From IMG/VR virus record IMGVR_UViG_3300050821_000708, positions 1 to 64,000 of that record: a DNA stretch of 64,000 nucleotides. The stretch is one strand, 5' to 3'. A model generated the notes under the pieces. It was not told where the DNA came from and did no database searches. It worked only from the letters and a program-made list of their open reading frames with translations. The DNA comes from a virus. Positions 47,628 through 57,331 of the stretch are shown here, in pieces. The position numbers and the translations under genes are program-made. Each line of letters starts with the position of its first letter. The first letter of the stretch is position 1.

Positions 47628-48355
47628 ATCTGGTTGATGCCAGAGCCGTTGGTCCGGAAGGGCGCGGTGATGAACGAGGAGCCGACGTTGTTCGTCTGGC
47701 TCTGACCCACAACCGTGGGAGATCCACTCACGCTCGGCAAGTTCAACGACCACGTATCCCACGAGATCGCGTCGTAGCGGTAGAACTCCATCGCCACCGA
47801 GTAGATCCCCGGTTTGAGCACAGTGATGTGATCGCTGGCCACCGAGAAGTAGTCGGCGTAGTTCGCAGACGAGTTGTCAGTATCCACTGCCCCCAGCAGG
47901 AGGGGGGTCAGTGCCCCACCAGTCGGTACGGTGGTGATGCCAGAGCCCAACTGCAAGAACGGCGTGGAGAAGGCACCACACAGGACCCACGGCTGCCAGT
48001 AGATCGTGTCCGCGTCCCCGGGGTTGCGCAGGAACGTTCGCTGGTAGTAGGCACCATCCTGATCGAGTGGGTACAGGGTCTGCACGCCACCGAAGGCCGA
48101 GTCCATGACGACCGTGCCCACGAACTGGCTGGTGCTGTTCGGTGCGTCGAAGGCTCCAATGTCGCTGCTGTAGAAGCCGTTGTAGGTCGCAAGCGTGTCC
48201 GACCAGTCAGTGACCAATGTGGCAGCCGCAGCGATGCCGGGGCCGACCAGATCGCTGGCCTGCCGGATGACGGGACGCCGGTCTGCGATGGACAACTTCT
48301 TCTTCTGGGTGTTGAAGAAGTCCATCGCTGTGGTCTCAGTGCGCCAGTTCTCCAT
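47543..48355 (-). CDS. minor tail protein, C-terminal beta sandwich
   Basis: Seen: 270 aa from ATG at 48355 (TGATG with the upstream gene). A helical N-terminus (MENWRTETTAMDFF) and a C-terminal jelly-roll-like half with DHITVLKPGIYSVAMEFYR, as in C1q/TNF-like fibre tips. Last gene of the tail block, suiting a distal tail or adhesion role. Confidence 0.8.
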   Translation of the reverse strand: MENWRTETTAMDFFNTQKKKLSIADRRPVIRQASDLVGPGIAAAATLVTDWSDTLATYNGFYSSDIGAFDAPNSTSQFVGTVVMDSAFGGVQTLYPLDQDGAYYQRTFLRNPGDADTIYWQPWVLCGAFSTPFLQLGSGITTVPTGGALTPLLLGAVDTDNSSANYADYFSVASDHITVLKPGIYSVAMEFYRYDAISWDTWSLNLPSVSGSPTVVGQSQTNNVGSSFITAPFRTNGSGINQIQVVTAQSSGAGRDVLAIVNGVTRIGDL

Positions 48356-50973
48356 CAGCCGCCCGTCCCACCTGTGTTGTCGTTGGCGACGATACTCGCG
48401 TCGTCGGAGGAGAACGGAGACATCGTGACGGTGATCGTCTCCACGCCGCCCTGCTCCACCACCTTCACCGAGTCCAACTTCTGTGTCGTCTGTACCGGGC
48501 GAAGGCCCTTCACGCAACGAACCGGGATGACGACACCGGGGACCAACTGCTGGAACGAGATGGGGGTGTCCGGGTTGAGACTGGTGCCATCGGGGATACG
48601 GACCAGCACAGGCGGCGGATACCTGTCAGCGATGGCCGACTCAGCCGAGGATTGCCATCCAGAGATCGCAGCGGTCAGACCGTCTCGGGTGTACGTGCCC
48701 GTGCTCGCGGTACTGCCGGAAGTCCAGTCGCTTCCCAGCACCTCGATAAGCCCGTAGACGGGATCTGCGCCATCGCTGTTGAGCCGGTTGGCATCCCCGT
48801 GATTGCCCTGCCCATCACCCACCGAGTACAGGTTCGCTGCACTCATGCCGTACTCCGACACGATGGGACTGCTCCCGAGATGATCGTCGGTGAACTCGGG
48901 CAGCGTTCCGATGCGGTGCTTGCCAGACCACAGCAGGATCGAGCGACCGACCACGGTGTAGTCGAGCCCCGCGTTGGCTGCCATGTCGTCAATCTCCTCA
49001 AACGCGGTACGCGTCCAGCCCGGAGTTGAGCGGTACTCCATGGTGTCGTCGTCACGCACGAGAGGGTTGAGGTAGGCCAGCACGTTGGGGTCGTCTGGAG
49101 CCATGACGTTCTGGAGCACGCGAGTAGCCCGGGAGACAACTGTGTCTCCGTGTCCGGCACCAGAGTCGTTCATGTCCTGCTTGAGGATGCGTCGGTACGG
49201 GTAGGCCATCACGTCCTTGGCGTTGATCGTGACCTGTGTGGTTTCCCAGATGGGCTGAGTGATCGGACCTTCCCAGACGCGCTCCACCGAGTAGCCGTTG
49301 TCACGGAAAATGACGATCTCGTACGCCCACGACTCCAAAGAGCCGAGCAACTTGCCACAATCGACTGACCAGTTCTGAACGATGACTTGGGCCGTGGACA
49401 TGTCATCGCGAACTCGGGCATAGTCAACGTAGGTGACACCGGTGATCTCCCCAGCACGCACCGTACCCCCGCGACGGTAGACGAACACCCGGTGCGTACC
49501 GCAACCCAGCGTTGCCCCGTCGATGGTGGAAGAGGGAATCGGCTTGACGCCACCAGAGCCCACGGCAGGCACGACCCAGAACTGTGCCGGAATCATCCAA
49601 TCCGAGGCCGTCCCAGCGGTGTCCACGGCCCGCACGCGCCACTCGTAGGCGGTCGTGGCTGCCACGGTGAAGTAGGACGAGAGCAGAAGTGTGGTCGAGG
49701 CAGTGTCCTCATCCACCAGCGTGGTCCACGTGGACGCACCCACGACCCGGAACTGAATAGTTCGGTGGGCTTGAGCCAGTGGCGGGTTCTTCGCGTTGCG
49801 GTACTGGTAGGACAGTGTGATCGGGTAGTCCACCGGGTAGGCATTGCGCCCCTTCGGACTGAGCGCCAGCGGAGCCGGGACAGCGGTGAGCACCGTGACG
49901 ATGATCGGGTCCGACCACGGGGAGGTGTTGCTCGCGGGAGTCGTGGTGGTGTCATAGTTCCCGTCCGTACTACCGAACGGGCGCTCAGAAGTTGGGAACG
50001 GATGACCATAGTCGAACGTGCGGCAACGCAACTGCCACGTGCCAGTAGGCAAGAACATGACGGACGGTGTGCCGTCGTTGTCCCCACCCTGCATGGTGAG
50101 GTTGCCGGTGGCCAGCGCCGATTCCATGGCCGAGGTGTCATCGTTGTTGATCGAGCCAGCGATGAACCAACTGCGCCCGGGGATACTGCTCAACTGGTTG
50201 ACGACCAACTGAGACCACGAAGGGTTTGGGTTGTCGCTGGTCGGTCGAGCCGCGTACTGAATCTCAATACCAGAGGCGTCAGTGTAGGCCGGAGTCGTAC
50301 CACCGAATACAGCGTCAGGGTCCTGTGGCGCGAACGAGAACGTGATCGCGTCCCCAGCAGAGCGGACAGTGCCACTGGCCGGAGCGGTGATGATCGGCTT
50401 GCTCGGAGTCCGGTTCGTCCACAGTGAGATCGCACGTCCAGTGGTGTCCGGCGACGTGATCGGAGTGTCATTGGACAGGCTCGGGCTGGACGACCAGTCT
50501 GCGATGGCCGTGGGAACAGCAAGCACCCAGTACTTTGTGTTCGGTGTCAGATTCTCAGCGAACGGGCCTTGAATCTTGTAGGTCTGTGTGCCCGTGGTGG
50601 TCCGGTAGGCGCTGGCTCGAAAGACCCGAATCGCGTTGTACCGATGCAGGTTGAAAATACCACCGACAAGCCCCGCATTCAGGATTTGACTCGGGGTCGG
50701 TGTGCTCCCGGGGAACAGGGACGCCGGAGCGAGGAAAACTGAGACAGTCAGTTTCTTTCCGGGGTTTCCAGAAACATCACCCGGACTCATGGTGACAGGA
50801 GCGCTGACGAGGATCGAGTTGTACCCGTGCGTAGCAGGGTCAAACTTGTACTGGAGCCGGGTTACGCCCTGCACGTCCACACTGCCCGCAGAGGCAAGGT
50901 GGTAGACATCCGGGGCCGGACCACGAGCCGGATCGTAGCCGGTGACGAGGCCGTCAGCAGACCATGAAGGCAT
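48355..50973 (-). CDS. minor tail protein with Fn3-like domains and Gp37-like region
   Basis: Seen: 872 aa, ATG at 50973 behind AGGAGCC. Residues 1-190 are beta-rich with VSGN (site 32); two fibronectin-III-like repeats lie around 190-330 and 360-470; the C-terminal 380 residues (VTYVDYARVRDDMSTAQVIV, YEIVIFRDNGYSVERVWEGP) match the Siphovirus ReqiPepy6 Gp37-like family. Known: this family is a baseplate/tail-tip component of actinophages. Host binding or tail-tip scaffold likely. Confidence 0.86.
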   Translation of the reverse strand: MPSWSADGLVTGYDPARGPAPDVYHLASAGSVDVQGVTRLQYKFDPATHGYNSILVSAPVTMSPGDVSGNPGKKLTVSVFLAPASLFPGSTPTPSQILNAGLVGGIFNLHRYNAIRVFRASAYRTTTGTQTYKIQGPFAENLTPNTKYWVLAVPTAIADWSSSPSLSNDTPITSPDTTGRAISLWTNRTPSKPIITAPASGTVRSAGDAITFSFAPQDPDAVFGGTTPAYTDASGIEIQYAARPTSDNPNPSWSQLVVNQLSSIPGRSWFIAGSINNDDTSAMESALATGNLTMQGGDNDGTPSVMFLPTGTWQLRCRTFDYGHPFPTSERPFGSTDGNYDTTTTPASNTSPWSDPIIVTVLTAVPAPLALSPKGRNAYPVDYPITLSYQYRNAKNPPLAQAHRTIQFRVVGASTWTTLVDEDTASTTLLLSSYFTVAATTAYEWRVRAVDTAGTASDWMIPAQFWVVPAVGSGGVKPIPSSTIDGATLGCGTHRVFVYRRGGTVRAGEITGVTYVDYARVRDDMSTAQVIVQNWSVDCGKLLGSLESWAYEIVIFRDNGYSVERVWEGPITQPIWETTQVTINAKDVMAYPYRRILKQDMNDSGAGHGDTVVSRATRVLQNVMAPDDPNVLAYLNPLVRDDDTMEYRSTPGWTRTAFEEIDDMAANAGLDYTVVGRSILLWSGKHRIGTLPEFTDDHLGSSPIVSEYGMSAANLYSVGDGQGNHGDANRLNSDGADPVYGLIEVLGSDWTSGSTASTGTYTRDGLTAAISGWQSSAESAIADRYPPPVLVRIPDGTSLNPDTPISFQQLVPGVVIPVRCVKGLRPVQTTQKLDSVKVVEQGGVETITVTMSPFSSDDASIVANDNTGGTGG
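50764..50775 (+). repeat. GTTTC-N2-GAAAC site 32
   Basis: GTTTCCAGAAAC on plus; VSGN in the N-terminal part of the Gp37-like tail protein. Confidence 0.9.
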
Positions 50974-50985
50974 GAACGGCTCCTA

Positions 50986-52230
50986 TCAGTCAGACTTCGG
51001 CACGAGGGAGAGACTGGTCTCCACCACGCTAGACCCACCGGCCATCGCACCACTGAACGCATCCAGCGTCACCAGCAGGCCATCAGGGTCATTGAATGCG
51101 GTCCACTCTACCGGGCCACCGTCAGGGCTGTAGACGAGACTGTCAGCGCGTCGTACGACCGGACTGATGCCGTCCCAGATGTAGGCGACCTTCTGCTCGG
51201 AGTCGATGACGAACTGCTGACCGGCAGGGATGTACTCGATGACTGCGCTGAACAGGGGGTCACACTGGTCATCCGACGCCGACGCCCACGGCCAGATCGA
51301 GACACGAACGGTGCGAGCGTCCTCCCACGCATCGAGAGTGAAGATCGGAACCACATTCATGGCCGTGGGCTCATCGGGCATGAGCCGAGCCCAGTAGCGA
51401 GTGAACACATCCCCGTCCGCGATGGCCCAGCCAGCGGGAAGGATATCCGGTGCGGTCGGAGGAGTCACCAGCGCCGGGTACAACGGGTCATAGACAGGCG
51501 TGTAGTCGTACTCCGGGCATCCGGTCTCAGTGATGGTCAGAAGGCCGCTAGAGACGAGCGTAGGGCCTGTGACGACACAATCTGAACCGTCGCAGCCCAG
51601 CCCGACTATCTGATCGGCTGCTTCTCCGTACTCGTACGGGTCGGCAGCGGTCAGCGTGAAGGTAGCGAACCACGTCGAGGAGCAGTCGTTGATCCGCTTA
51701 CGCGTGACCGAGGTGCCCCGGGTGATGCGTACGTCACGACGGTGAATCAGCGGCGAGCCTACCTCTGCATAGCGGTAGTAGTGCAGCACCCCACCCGAGC
51801 AAGACAGACTGGCTCCAGAGCCCTTGAGTTGTCGGTTCATCCACCGCAGGCCGAACTCGGCTCCTGCCTCACTGCTGGCGACGATGGCCACACTGGCGAC
51901 GATGGCCTGAGTGGCGTTGCGCGACTTGCCGGAGTGACCACCATCGGTGATGTACTCGGTCACGACACTGGTCAGTGAGGAGTCGTCCAGCCCCTGCATC
52001 GACAGGGGGATGACACCAGCGAACTGCATCGAGGGCGGGTAGCCAGCGTCGTACCACGGCGCATAGGTGATGTCCGCGTAGTGGCTGCTGTCGAGGGTGT
52101 CCTCCAGCCACTGCGTCTGGTCCGGGGTGATCCACAGCGTGTCGATACCCAGCGTCTCAGCCAGTTGGACCGAGCGCGCGATGTTGCACAACTCAGTGCC
52201 ATTGAAGGAGAGAAAACCATCGGTAGCCAT
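50986..52230 (-). CDS. minor tail protein (distal-tail-like)
   Basis: Seen: 414 aa, ATG at 52230 behind GGGAGACTG. MATDGFLSFNGTELCNIARS start; RDVRITRGTSVTRKRINDC and WFATFTLTAADPYEYGEA in the middle; beta-rich C-terminus. Order tape measure, this gene, Gp37-like is the usual tail-tip order, so a Dit-like role is inferred. Confidence 0.82.
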   Translation of the reverse strand: MATDGFLSFNGTELCNIARSVQLAETLGIDTLWITPDQTQWLEDTLDSSHYADITYAPWYDAGYPPSMQFAGVIPLSMQGLDDSSLTSVVTEYITDGGHSGKSRNATQAIVASVAIVASSEAGAEFGLRWMNRQLKGSGASLSCSGGVLHYYRYAEVGSPLIHRRDVRITRGTSVTRKRINDCSSTWFATFTLTAADPYEYGEAADQIVGLGCDGSDCVVTGPTLVSSGLLTITETGCPEYDYTPVYDPLYPALVTPPTAPDILPAGWAIADGDVFTRYWARLMPDEPTAMNVVPIFTLDAWEDARTVRVSIWPWASASDDQCDPLFSAVIEYIPAGQQFVIDSEQKVAYIWDGISPVVRRADSLVYSPDGGPVEWTAFNDPDGLLVTLDAFSGAMAGGSSVVETSLSLVPKSD

Positions 52231-52231
52231 G

Positions 52232-55200
52232 TCACAGTCTCCCGACTATCTCGTTGACGACCTCGTGAGCGACAGCCACCGGGTCAGCGGTCGAAGTCTC
52301 GACGTTGATCTCGACGTGGGGTCCCGAGTTTCCAGAAACCGTAGCAGGCTGCTGGCGGGATGCCGCGTACGCCGCGACCTCCTTGCTCGGGGCGATCCGA
52401 CCGAACAGGTTGCTGGCAGCGTTGTCGATCTTGGCCTTCTGGTTGTTGAGGCCGATCACGCCACCATCACCGACGTGATCCATCATGTCGATCATCACCG
52501 TGGACGGGGAGTGGATACCCAGCGACTTCTTCACCGCAGCCGCGATGGCGTTACCCAGAGCGGTCGCAGCGGTGTCCAACTGCTTGGACATGCTGGTGAG
52601 GCCGTCTACCAGACCCTGAGCCGCATCCACACCCGCCTGATACAGCCGGTTGGAGGTCTCCACGCCCAACTGACCAGCGATGGTGTTGATCTGACCGACC
52701 AGTCCGTTGGTCTGCGAGACCGCGCCGACGCCACCATTGACAAGGGCTTGGGCGTACGCGCCACCCTGATCCACACCAGCGTCCACGATCTGCTTGTAGG
52801 CGTCGTTGGACAGACCCTCGGCCAGCAGGATCTTGAGGTTCTTCTGGAACGTCTGGATCTGCGTCAACTTGGCTTGCAGGTTCGTGGTGATGTCGGTGGC
52901 CGTCAGCGCCTGTGCGATGCCGTTGACCGTCTGGGCCTGCGCGGTGATCAGTGAGGCGAACGACTTCACCGCATCCGATACCGAGGTGCTGTACTGGTCA
53001 CGCAACGAGATCGCGGCAGCCAACTTCTGGTTCGCTACCGTGAGCGCAGCAGCGATGGACTGACGGGCGTTCGCGTAGTCAGCCAGCGAGCCGTTGTACT
53101 TCTTGAGCACATCCAGCACGTGAGCGTACTGCGACAGGATCTGGTCTGGCGACTGGTTGCTGGTGTCGCCCAGCGGCTTGAGCAGGGTGTTCACCCACGC
53201 CATGGTGACCTTCTGCTTGTTCAACGCCGCGATCTCAAGATTGAGAGTCTTCTGGGCCTTGAGAGCAGCGGCGAGATCACGCTGGGCGCCCTTGACCTTC
53301 GCCAGCGCCGCAGCAGCGGCCTTGGCCGACGACGCGCTGGCGAGACTCTGAGCCGCGCTGGACAACGCCGACTGCGCCGTGTTCACCAACTGAGCCGCCG
53401 ACGTGGCGATGTTCTGCGTGAGCGTGTTGATCTGCGTGGCAACGTCGCCACCCGAGGCAGCCTTGGAGATCGATGCAAGAGCCTGCGCGATCTGCTTGTT
53501 CTGCGACAGGATCGCGTTCTTGATCTGGGCAGCCACGGACGGACCCTGAGCGAGGAGTGCGTTCGCGTAGCCCGCGTAGGGGTTCTGGTACTGGCCTGCA
53601 CCCGGGGCCTTCTGAGTGCCATACGCAGACGGCGGAGGTGCAAGGTAGCCGACACCACCCCCACCACCTCCGGCGTGGATCTCCTTGAGGATCTTGCCTG
53701 CGTCAATCTTCGGGGCGTTCGGGAGCGCCTTGGACAGATCAGCCAGTCCGGGGATGACACCACTGAGGGTGCCCACGAGACTGTTGAGTTCCTGCTGGGC
53801 CGCGTACGCGAAGCCACCGGTCTTGGCCAACTCGTTGTTGATGTTAACCAGAGCAGTCGGAGTCAGGTTGTTGTCAGCCGTGTTAAGCAGCGCTTGGAAA
53901 TCACTGTTGGACAAGTTCAACTGATCACGGACGATGAGCAGGTAGTTGTGCAGGTTGTTGAGCATCGCTCCGGCTGTGTCGGTCTGGAAGCCCATCTGCT
54001 GCATCGCCGCCGCGAGGTCTACCGCACCAGCCCTTGCTCGCGCCTGAGCGAAGGTCAACTGGTCCCATCCGTCAGTGTTGATGCCCAACTGACCAGCCTG
54101 CTGGATCAACGTCTGTCGCAACTGAGGCAACTCATTGTTCAACTCGGTAGCAGCCGCTGACACACTCACAATCTGGTCGAACGACAACTTGCCGCCAGCC
54201 TTGAGTGTGTTCATGGCAGCGGCGACACCGACAGTCTTGTCTGCGAGCGCGGAGAATGCCTGCGCCATCTGACCAGCCTTGGCTGAATTAAGGGACGCGT
54301 TGAAGTCGTCCAGTGCCTTCTTCGCGTCGGCGGCGCGCTTCTCAAACCCGAACAGAGTCGTTCCCATGAACGTCACAGCGGCGGCAGCGTAAGCCACCGG
54401 GCTCGCCGGACCTCCAAGAGCGAGAAACGCGCCCCCAGCGGCAGCGGCAGCGCCACCAATGATCGCGAGATCGCTTGCGCCCTTGTGGGTAGCCAAAGCC
54501 AACCCACCAATCGCCACGCCGACTCCAATAGCCTTGGTGGCGAATGACCCGAAACTCGCTGCCGCACCCATCAACTGGATGGAGTTCATCTCTGCCATCG
54601 CCACGGCAGCCGCCTTCACAGCGGGGCCGAACTTGAGGAAGGCAATCGTCGCGAGACCGATACCGCCGACCATGGCCTGCACCGGCCCGGGGAGAACCTG
54701 CAAGACCGCAGCGAACTGCTGGAACAGCGCGACCAATGGCCCCAGAGCACTGACGATGACCTTGATGGCAGGGGTGAGGATCTGCAAGATCGTAGACAGG
54801 GTTTCCAGAATCCCGACGATGATCTGCATGGACCCATCGCTCACCAGCGCGTGGAAGAACCCACCAAGAGCCCCGAGCGTCTCACCCAACGACTGGGCGA
54901 ACGTCTTGGCCCGGGCGAACCAAGCCTCCATCTCACCACCAGCGATGCGACGACGGAAGTTGTCGATAGCCGAAGACAGCCCGTCGAAGATCGAGTTACC
55001 GGCCTTCTGACCAGACGGGCTGAACAGCACATCGCTGAGCAGCCCACCAAACTGAGTCACAAACCCCCACAGCGACTTGAGGGATACCAGAGCACGATCA
55101 GTGAAGTCCACGATGGCGTTGTGACCGGACGCCGAAGTGGCCCACTTGGCGAACTTGGTAGCGATGTCATCGAGGTAGAAGCCGAAGTCACGTACGAAGG

Positions 55201-56671
55201 GCATCAGACTCGCGAAGATCCCGGCGAAGGCGTTGGCGAACTTCCCCAGAGCGTTGGAGAACGTGACCGTGATAATCGGCAGGAGACTCGACAGTGAAGT
55301 ATCCAACTGCTGGAAGCCCTTGCCACTGAATGCCTTGGTGAAGGCGTCTCCAGCCTCAGCCAGCGCCGGACCCATCCGACGTACCAAAGGCTCAGTGAGG
55401 ACGAGAGCGTCGGTGAGGTTCTTGCTCCACGTCTTGGTGGCAGGCAGCAGCGACTGATCGAGAACCTGACCGATCCCCTTGAACTCGTCGCGTAGGGGCA
55501 TGAAGTTCGCCTTGAGTACCTTCTTCTGCGCGTTGTCCAACGACACGAAGGCGGTAACCACCAGTCCTGCGCTGACAGCGAAGGCTGCCATGGACGCGCC
55601 AGCGACGATCAGAGCCCCTGTCAGGCCAGAGGTGATCGTGGCAACCATCGCCGTGATAGCCCCACCCAGACCGGAGACAGTGGTGATCAGCAGGGACAGC
55701 ACGGTCGTAAGGGCACCTACCGCGACAGCGCCACCAGCGGCTCCGTGGATGATCTTGGTGAAGGCATTGTCGCCACCACCGCCAGCAGCGCTGAGGGCAC
55801 CCGTCAACTTCTCCACAGCGGTGACCGCGCCACCGAGACCTTGGAACAGTGCGTTGAAGATACCGGCACCGAACAGGGTGGCACCGATGCCGCTAATCGA
55901 GCCACCGATGCCGCCAGCCTGTGCGCCGTTGTTCTTCTTGGTCAACTGCTCGGCTGCCCGGAGACGGTCAGCGTCAAACTTGGCGTTCATCCGGGCGGCA
56001 AGATCGAGAGTTCCGAGCCATTTGCGATCAGCGAGATCCCGGTCAGCGTCGAACTTGGCATTCATCCGCTGGGCACTGTCTAGCATCGACAGCCACTGCC
56101 GACCATAGGCGTCGGCCTTCTCCAGCGAAGCGAGGTGATCAGCGTCGTACTTCGCATTCGCTGTCGCTGCTCGTTCCAGCAGGGCGTCGTCCGGGTTTCG
56201 CGAAGGGAACTGACGACTGCTACTGACGCCACTACCGATGGAGTTTCCAGAAACCTTGGCCCGGTCGAGCATGTTCTCGACATCGGTCATCGCGTTGGCA
56301 ACGATCAGTTCCAGCCGGTTCCCGAGCGTGTCACTGATACCAGCCAGCAGGCGGTCTACGAAACTGTTGGAGTTGTTGGAGTCGAGCGCAGACTTGAACT
56401 CGCGGCTGAATCCGATGCCGGACTCGTTACCGGCTTCCTCCATGCGGGTCTTCCAGCCCTTGCCGACGTTATCGCTGATGCGATCCATCCGGTCATTGCT
56501 GGTGGAGTCGAAGCCCTCGCTGTAGCGGTTACCGTGATCCTCACCGGCCTTCTCAACGCCGGGACCAGCCTTTTCGACCTGCGCAACGATGTCTTCATTG
56601 ATCCCGTCGCCGTCAACTGTGATCTTGACAACGCCATCACCGACGTTGGGGCCGGTCCCACGTGTGGTCAC
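52232..56671 (-). CDS. tape measure protein
   Basis: Seen: 1479 aa, GTG at 56671 behind GAGAGGTGG. Long helical and Ala-rich protein with a hydrophobic central part (about residues 260-380 and 720-790) likely forming membrane-insertion segments, and helical coiled regions towards the C-terminus. Contains VSGN at both ends (sites 33 and 34). Sets tail length; at about 1.5 A per residue it predicts a tail around 220 nm. Confidence 0.94.
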   Translation of the reverse strand: MTTRGTGPNVGDGVVKITVDGDGINEDIVAQVEKAGPGVEKAGEDHGNRYSEGFDSTSNDRMDRISDNVGKGWKTRMEEAGNESGIGFSREFKSALDSNNSNSFVDRLLAGISDTLGNRLELIVANAMTDVENMLDRAKVSGNSIGSGVSSSRQFPSRNPDDALLERAATANAKYDADHLASLEKADAYGRQWLSMLDSAQRMNAKFDADRDLADRKWLGTLDLAARMNAKFDADRLRAAEQLTKKNNGAQAGGIGGSISGIGATLFGAGIFNALFQGLGGAVTAVEKLTGALSAAGGGGDNAFTKIIHGAAGGAVAVGALTTVLSLLITTVSGLGGAITAMVATITSGLTGALIVAGASMAAFAVSAGLVVTAFVSLDNAQKKVLKANFMPLRDEFKGIGQVLDQSLLPATKTWSKNLTDALVLTEPLVRRMGPALAEAGDAFTKAFSGKGFQQLDTSLSSLLPIITVTFSNALGKFANAFAGIFASLMPFVRDFGFYLDDIATKFAKWATSASGHNAIVDFTDRALVSLKSLWGFVTQFGGLLSDVLFSPSGQKAGNSIFDGLSSAIDNFRRRIAGGEMEAWFARAKTFAQSLGETLGALGGFFHALVSDGSMQIIVGILETLSTILQILTPAIKVIVSALGPLVALFQQFAAVLQVLPGPVQAMVGGIGLATIAFLKFGPAVKAAAVAMAEMNSIQLMGAAASFGSFATKAIGVGVAIGGLALATHKGASDLAIIGGAAAAAGGAFLALGGPASPVAYAAAAVTFMGTTLFGFEKRAADAKKALDDFNASLNSAKAGQMAQAFSALADKTVGVAAAMNTLKAGGKLSFDQIVSVSAAATELNNELPQLRQTLIQQAGQLGINTDGWDQLTFAQARARAGAVDLAAAMQQMGFQTDTAGAMLNNLHNYLLIVRDQLNLSNSDFQALLNTADNNLTPTALVNINNELAKTGGFAYAAQQELNSLVGTLSGVIPGLADLSKALPNAPKIDAGKILKEIHAGGGGGGVGYLAPPPSAYGTQKAPGAGQYQNPYAGYANALLAQGPSVAAQIKNAILSQNKQIAQALASISKAASGGDVATQINTLTQNIATSAAQLVNTAQSALSSAAQSLASASSAKAAAAALAKVKGAQRDLAAALKAQKTLNLEIAALNKQKVTMAWVNTLLKPLGDTSNQSPDQILSQYAHVLDVLKKYNGSLADYANARQSIAAALTVANQKLAAAISLRDQYSTSVSDAVKSFASLITAQAQTVNGIAQALTATDITTNLQAKLTQIQTFQKNLKILLAEGLSNDAYKQIVDAGVDQGGAYAQALVNGGVGAVSQTNGLVGQINTIAGQLGVETSNRLYQAGVDAAQGLVDGLTSMSKQLDTAATALGNAIAAAVKKSLGIHSPSTVMIDMMDHVGDGGVIGLNNQKAKIDNAASNLFGRIAPSKEVAAYAASRQQPATVSGNSGPHVEINVETSTADPVAVAHEVVNEIVGRL
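52328..52339 (+). repeat. GTTTC-N2-GAAAC site 33
   Basis: GTTTCCAGAAAC on plus; VSGN near the C-terminus of the tape measure protein. Confidence 0.9.
56243..56254 (+). repeat. GTTTC-N2-GAAAC site 34
   Basis: GTTTCCAGAAAC on plus; VSGN near the N-terminus of the tape measure protein. Confidence 0.9.
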
Positions 56672-56674
56672 GGG

Positions 56675-56965
56675 CTAGCCACCTCTCGCCTGAAATGCCA
56701 TGAACGACTCCGATTCTAGGTCAACCGCCGACGCACTGGACGAATCCTGCCATGGTAGCGGGTCGTTCAGATCACGGAGCCATTCTTGCAGATCATCAGG
56801 CGGGATACGCTCCTTCACCCAAGTGAAGACTAGTCCGATGAATCGGTGGGGCTGCTGTCGGAGGAGGCCTCCGGGGAGGGCGTAGTAGGCGCTGTCGAGT
56901 TCTGACCAGTACTCGGAAGCGATGGTACAGAGCCGGACTGCGGCTGGGTAGGGCGCGCGAACCAC
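56675..56965 (-). CDS. tail assembly chaperone, downstream frame (made by frameshift)
   Basis: Seen: 96-codon frame, -1 relative to the gene at 56830-57282 and overlapping its end, directly before the tape measure. FIGLVFTWVKERIPPDDLQE and an acidic C-terminus. Known: G/GT-type chaperones are made by -1 slippage. Its own GTG start lacks a ribosome binding site, so it is best read as an extension of the upstream product. Slip site not pinned down. Confidence 0.78.
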   Translation of the reverse strand: MVRAPYPAAVRLCTIASEYWSELDSAYYALPGGLLRQQPHRFIGLVFTWVKERIPPDDLQEWLRDLNDPLPWQDSSSASAVDLESESFMAFQARGG

Positions 56966-57282
56966 TCCTCGGAGAGGTACTCGAAAATGCCCTCGATTAC
57001 CTCCGGCTCCAGCCGGGTCTTGGGGTCACGATCCAGCAGGCGACCCTCGATGTAGTCGCGATCCTCGGGACGAAGGCACGAGTACATGATGTTCAGGATC
57101 GCGGAGAACCGCTGGTCCGAGGACTGGCCTCGACCGAGCGCGGCGACCATGAAGATCAACTGACCCGGCGTCGGGTGGTAGGCCACCATCTCGCGGCCAT
57201 CGAGTGTGAATTCAACTGACGGCTCCTCGCCGGAGTCCGTAGCCTCGACTTCCTTGACCGCTGAGACAAATTCCTTGACCAT
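56830..57282 (-). CDS. tail assembly chaperone (upstream frame)
   Basis: Seen: 150 aa, ATG at 57282 behind AGGAAG and an extended -10 promoter. FTLDGREMVAYHPTPGQLIFMVAALGRG and VIEGIFEYLSEEWF, then a disordered Ser/Thr/Pro tail typical of the unshifted product. Binds the tape measure during tail assembly. Confidence 0.85.
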   Translation of the reverse strand: MVKEFVSAVKEVEATDSGEEPSVEFTLDGREMVAYHPTPGQLIFMVAALGRGQSSDQRFSAILNIMYSCLRPEDRDYIEGRLLDRDPKTRLEPEVIEGIFEYLSEEWFARPTQPQSGSVPSLPSTGQNSTAPTTPSPEASSDSSPTDSSD

Positions 57283-57317
57283 GGTGCTTCCTAACTATCG
57301 CTCGTGGATACCGTCAT

Positions 57318-57326
57318 ACCGTAACA
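57318..57326 (-). promoter_or_regulatory. extended -10 promoter for the tail block
   Basis: Minus strand TGT-TACGGT followed by ATGACGG, 36 nt upstream of the chaperone start. Same form as the promoter at 18496. Confidence 0.5.
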
Positions 57327-57331
57327 CATAA

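Noticed and set aside
54801-54812. GTTTCCAGAATC in the tape measure gene
   Set aside because: One mismatch in the right half; not counted, though it may be a decayed site.
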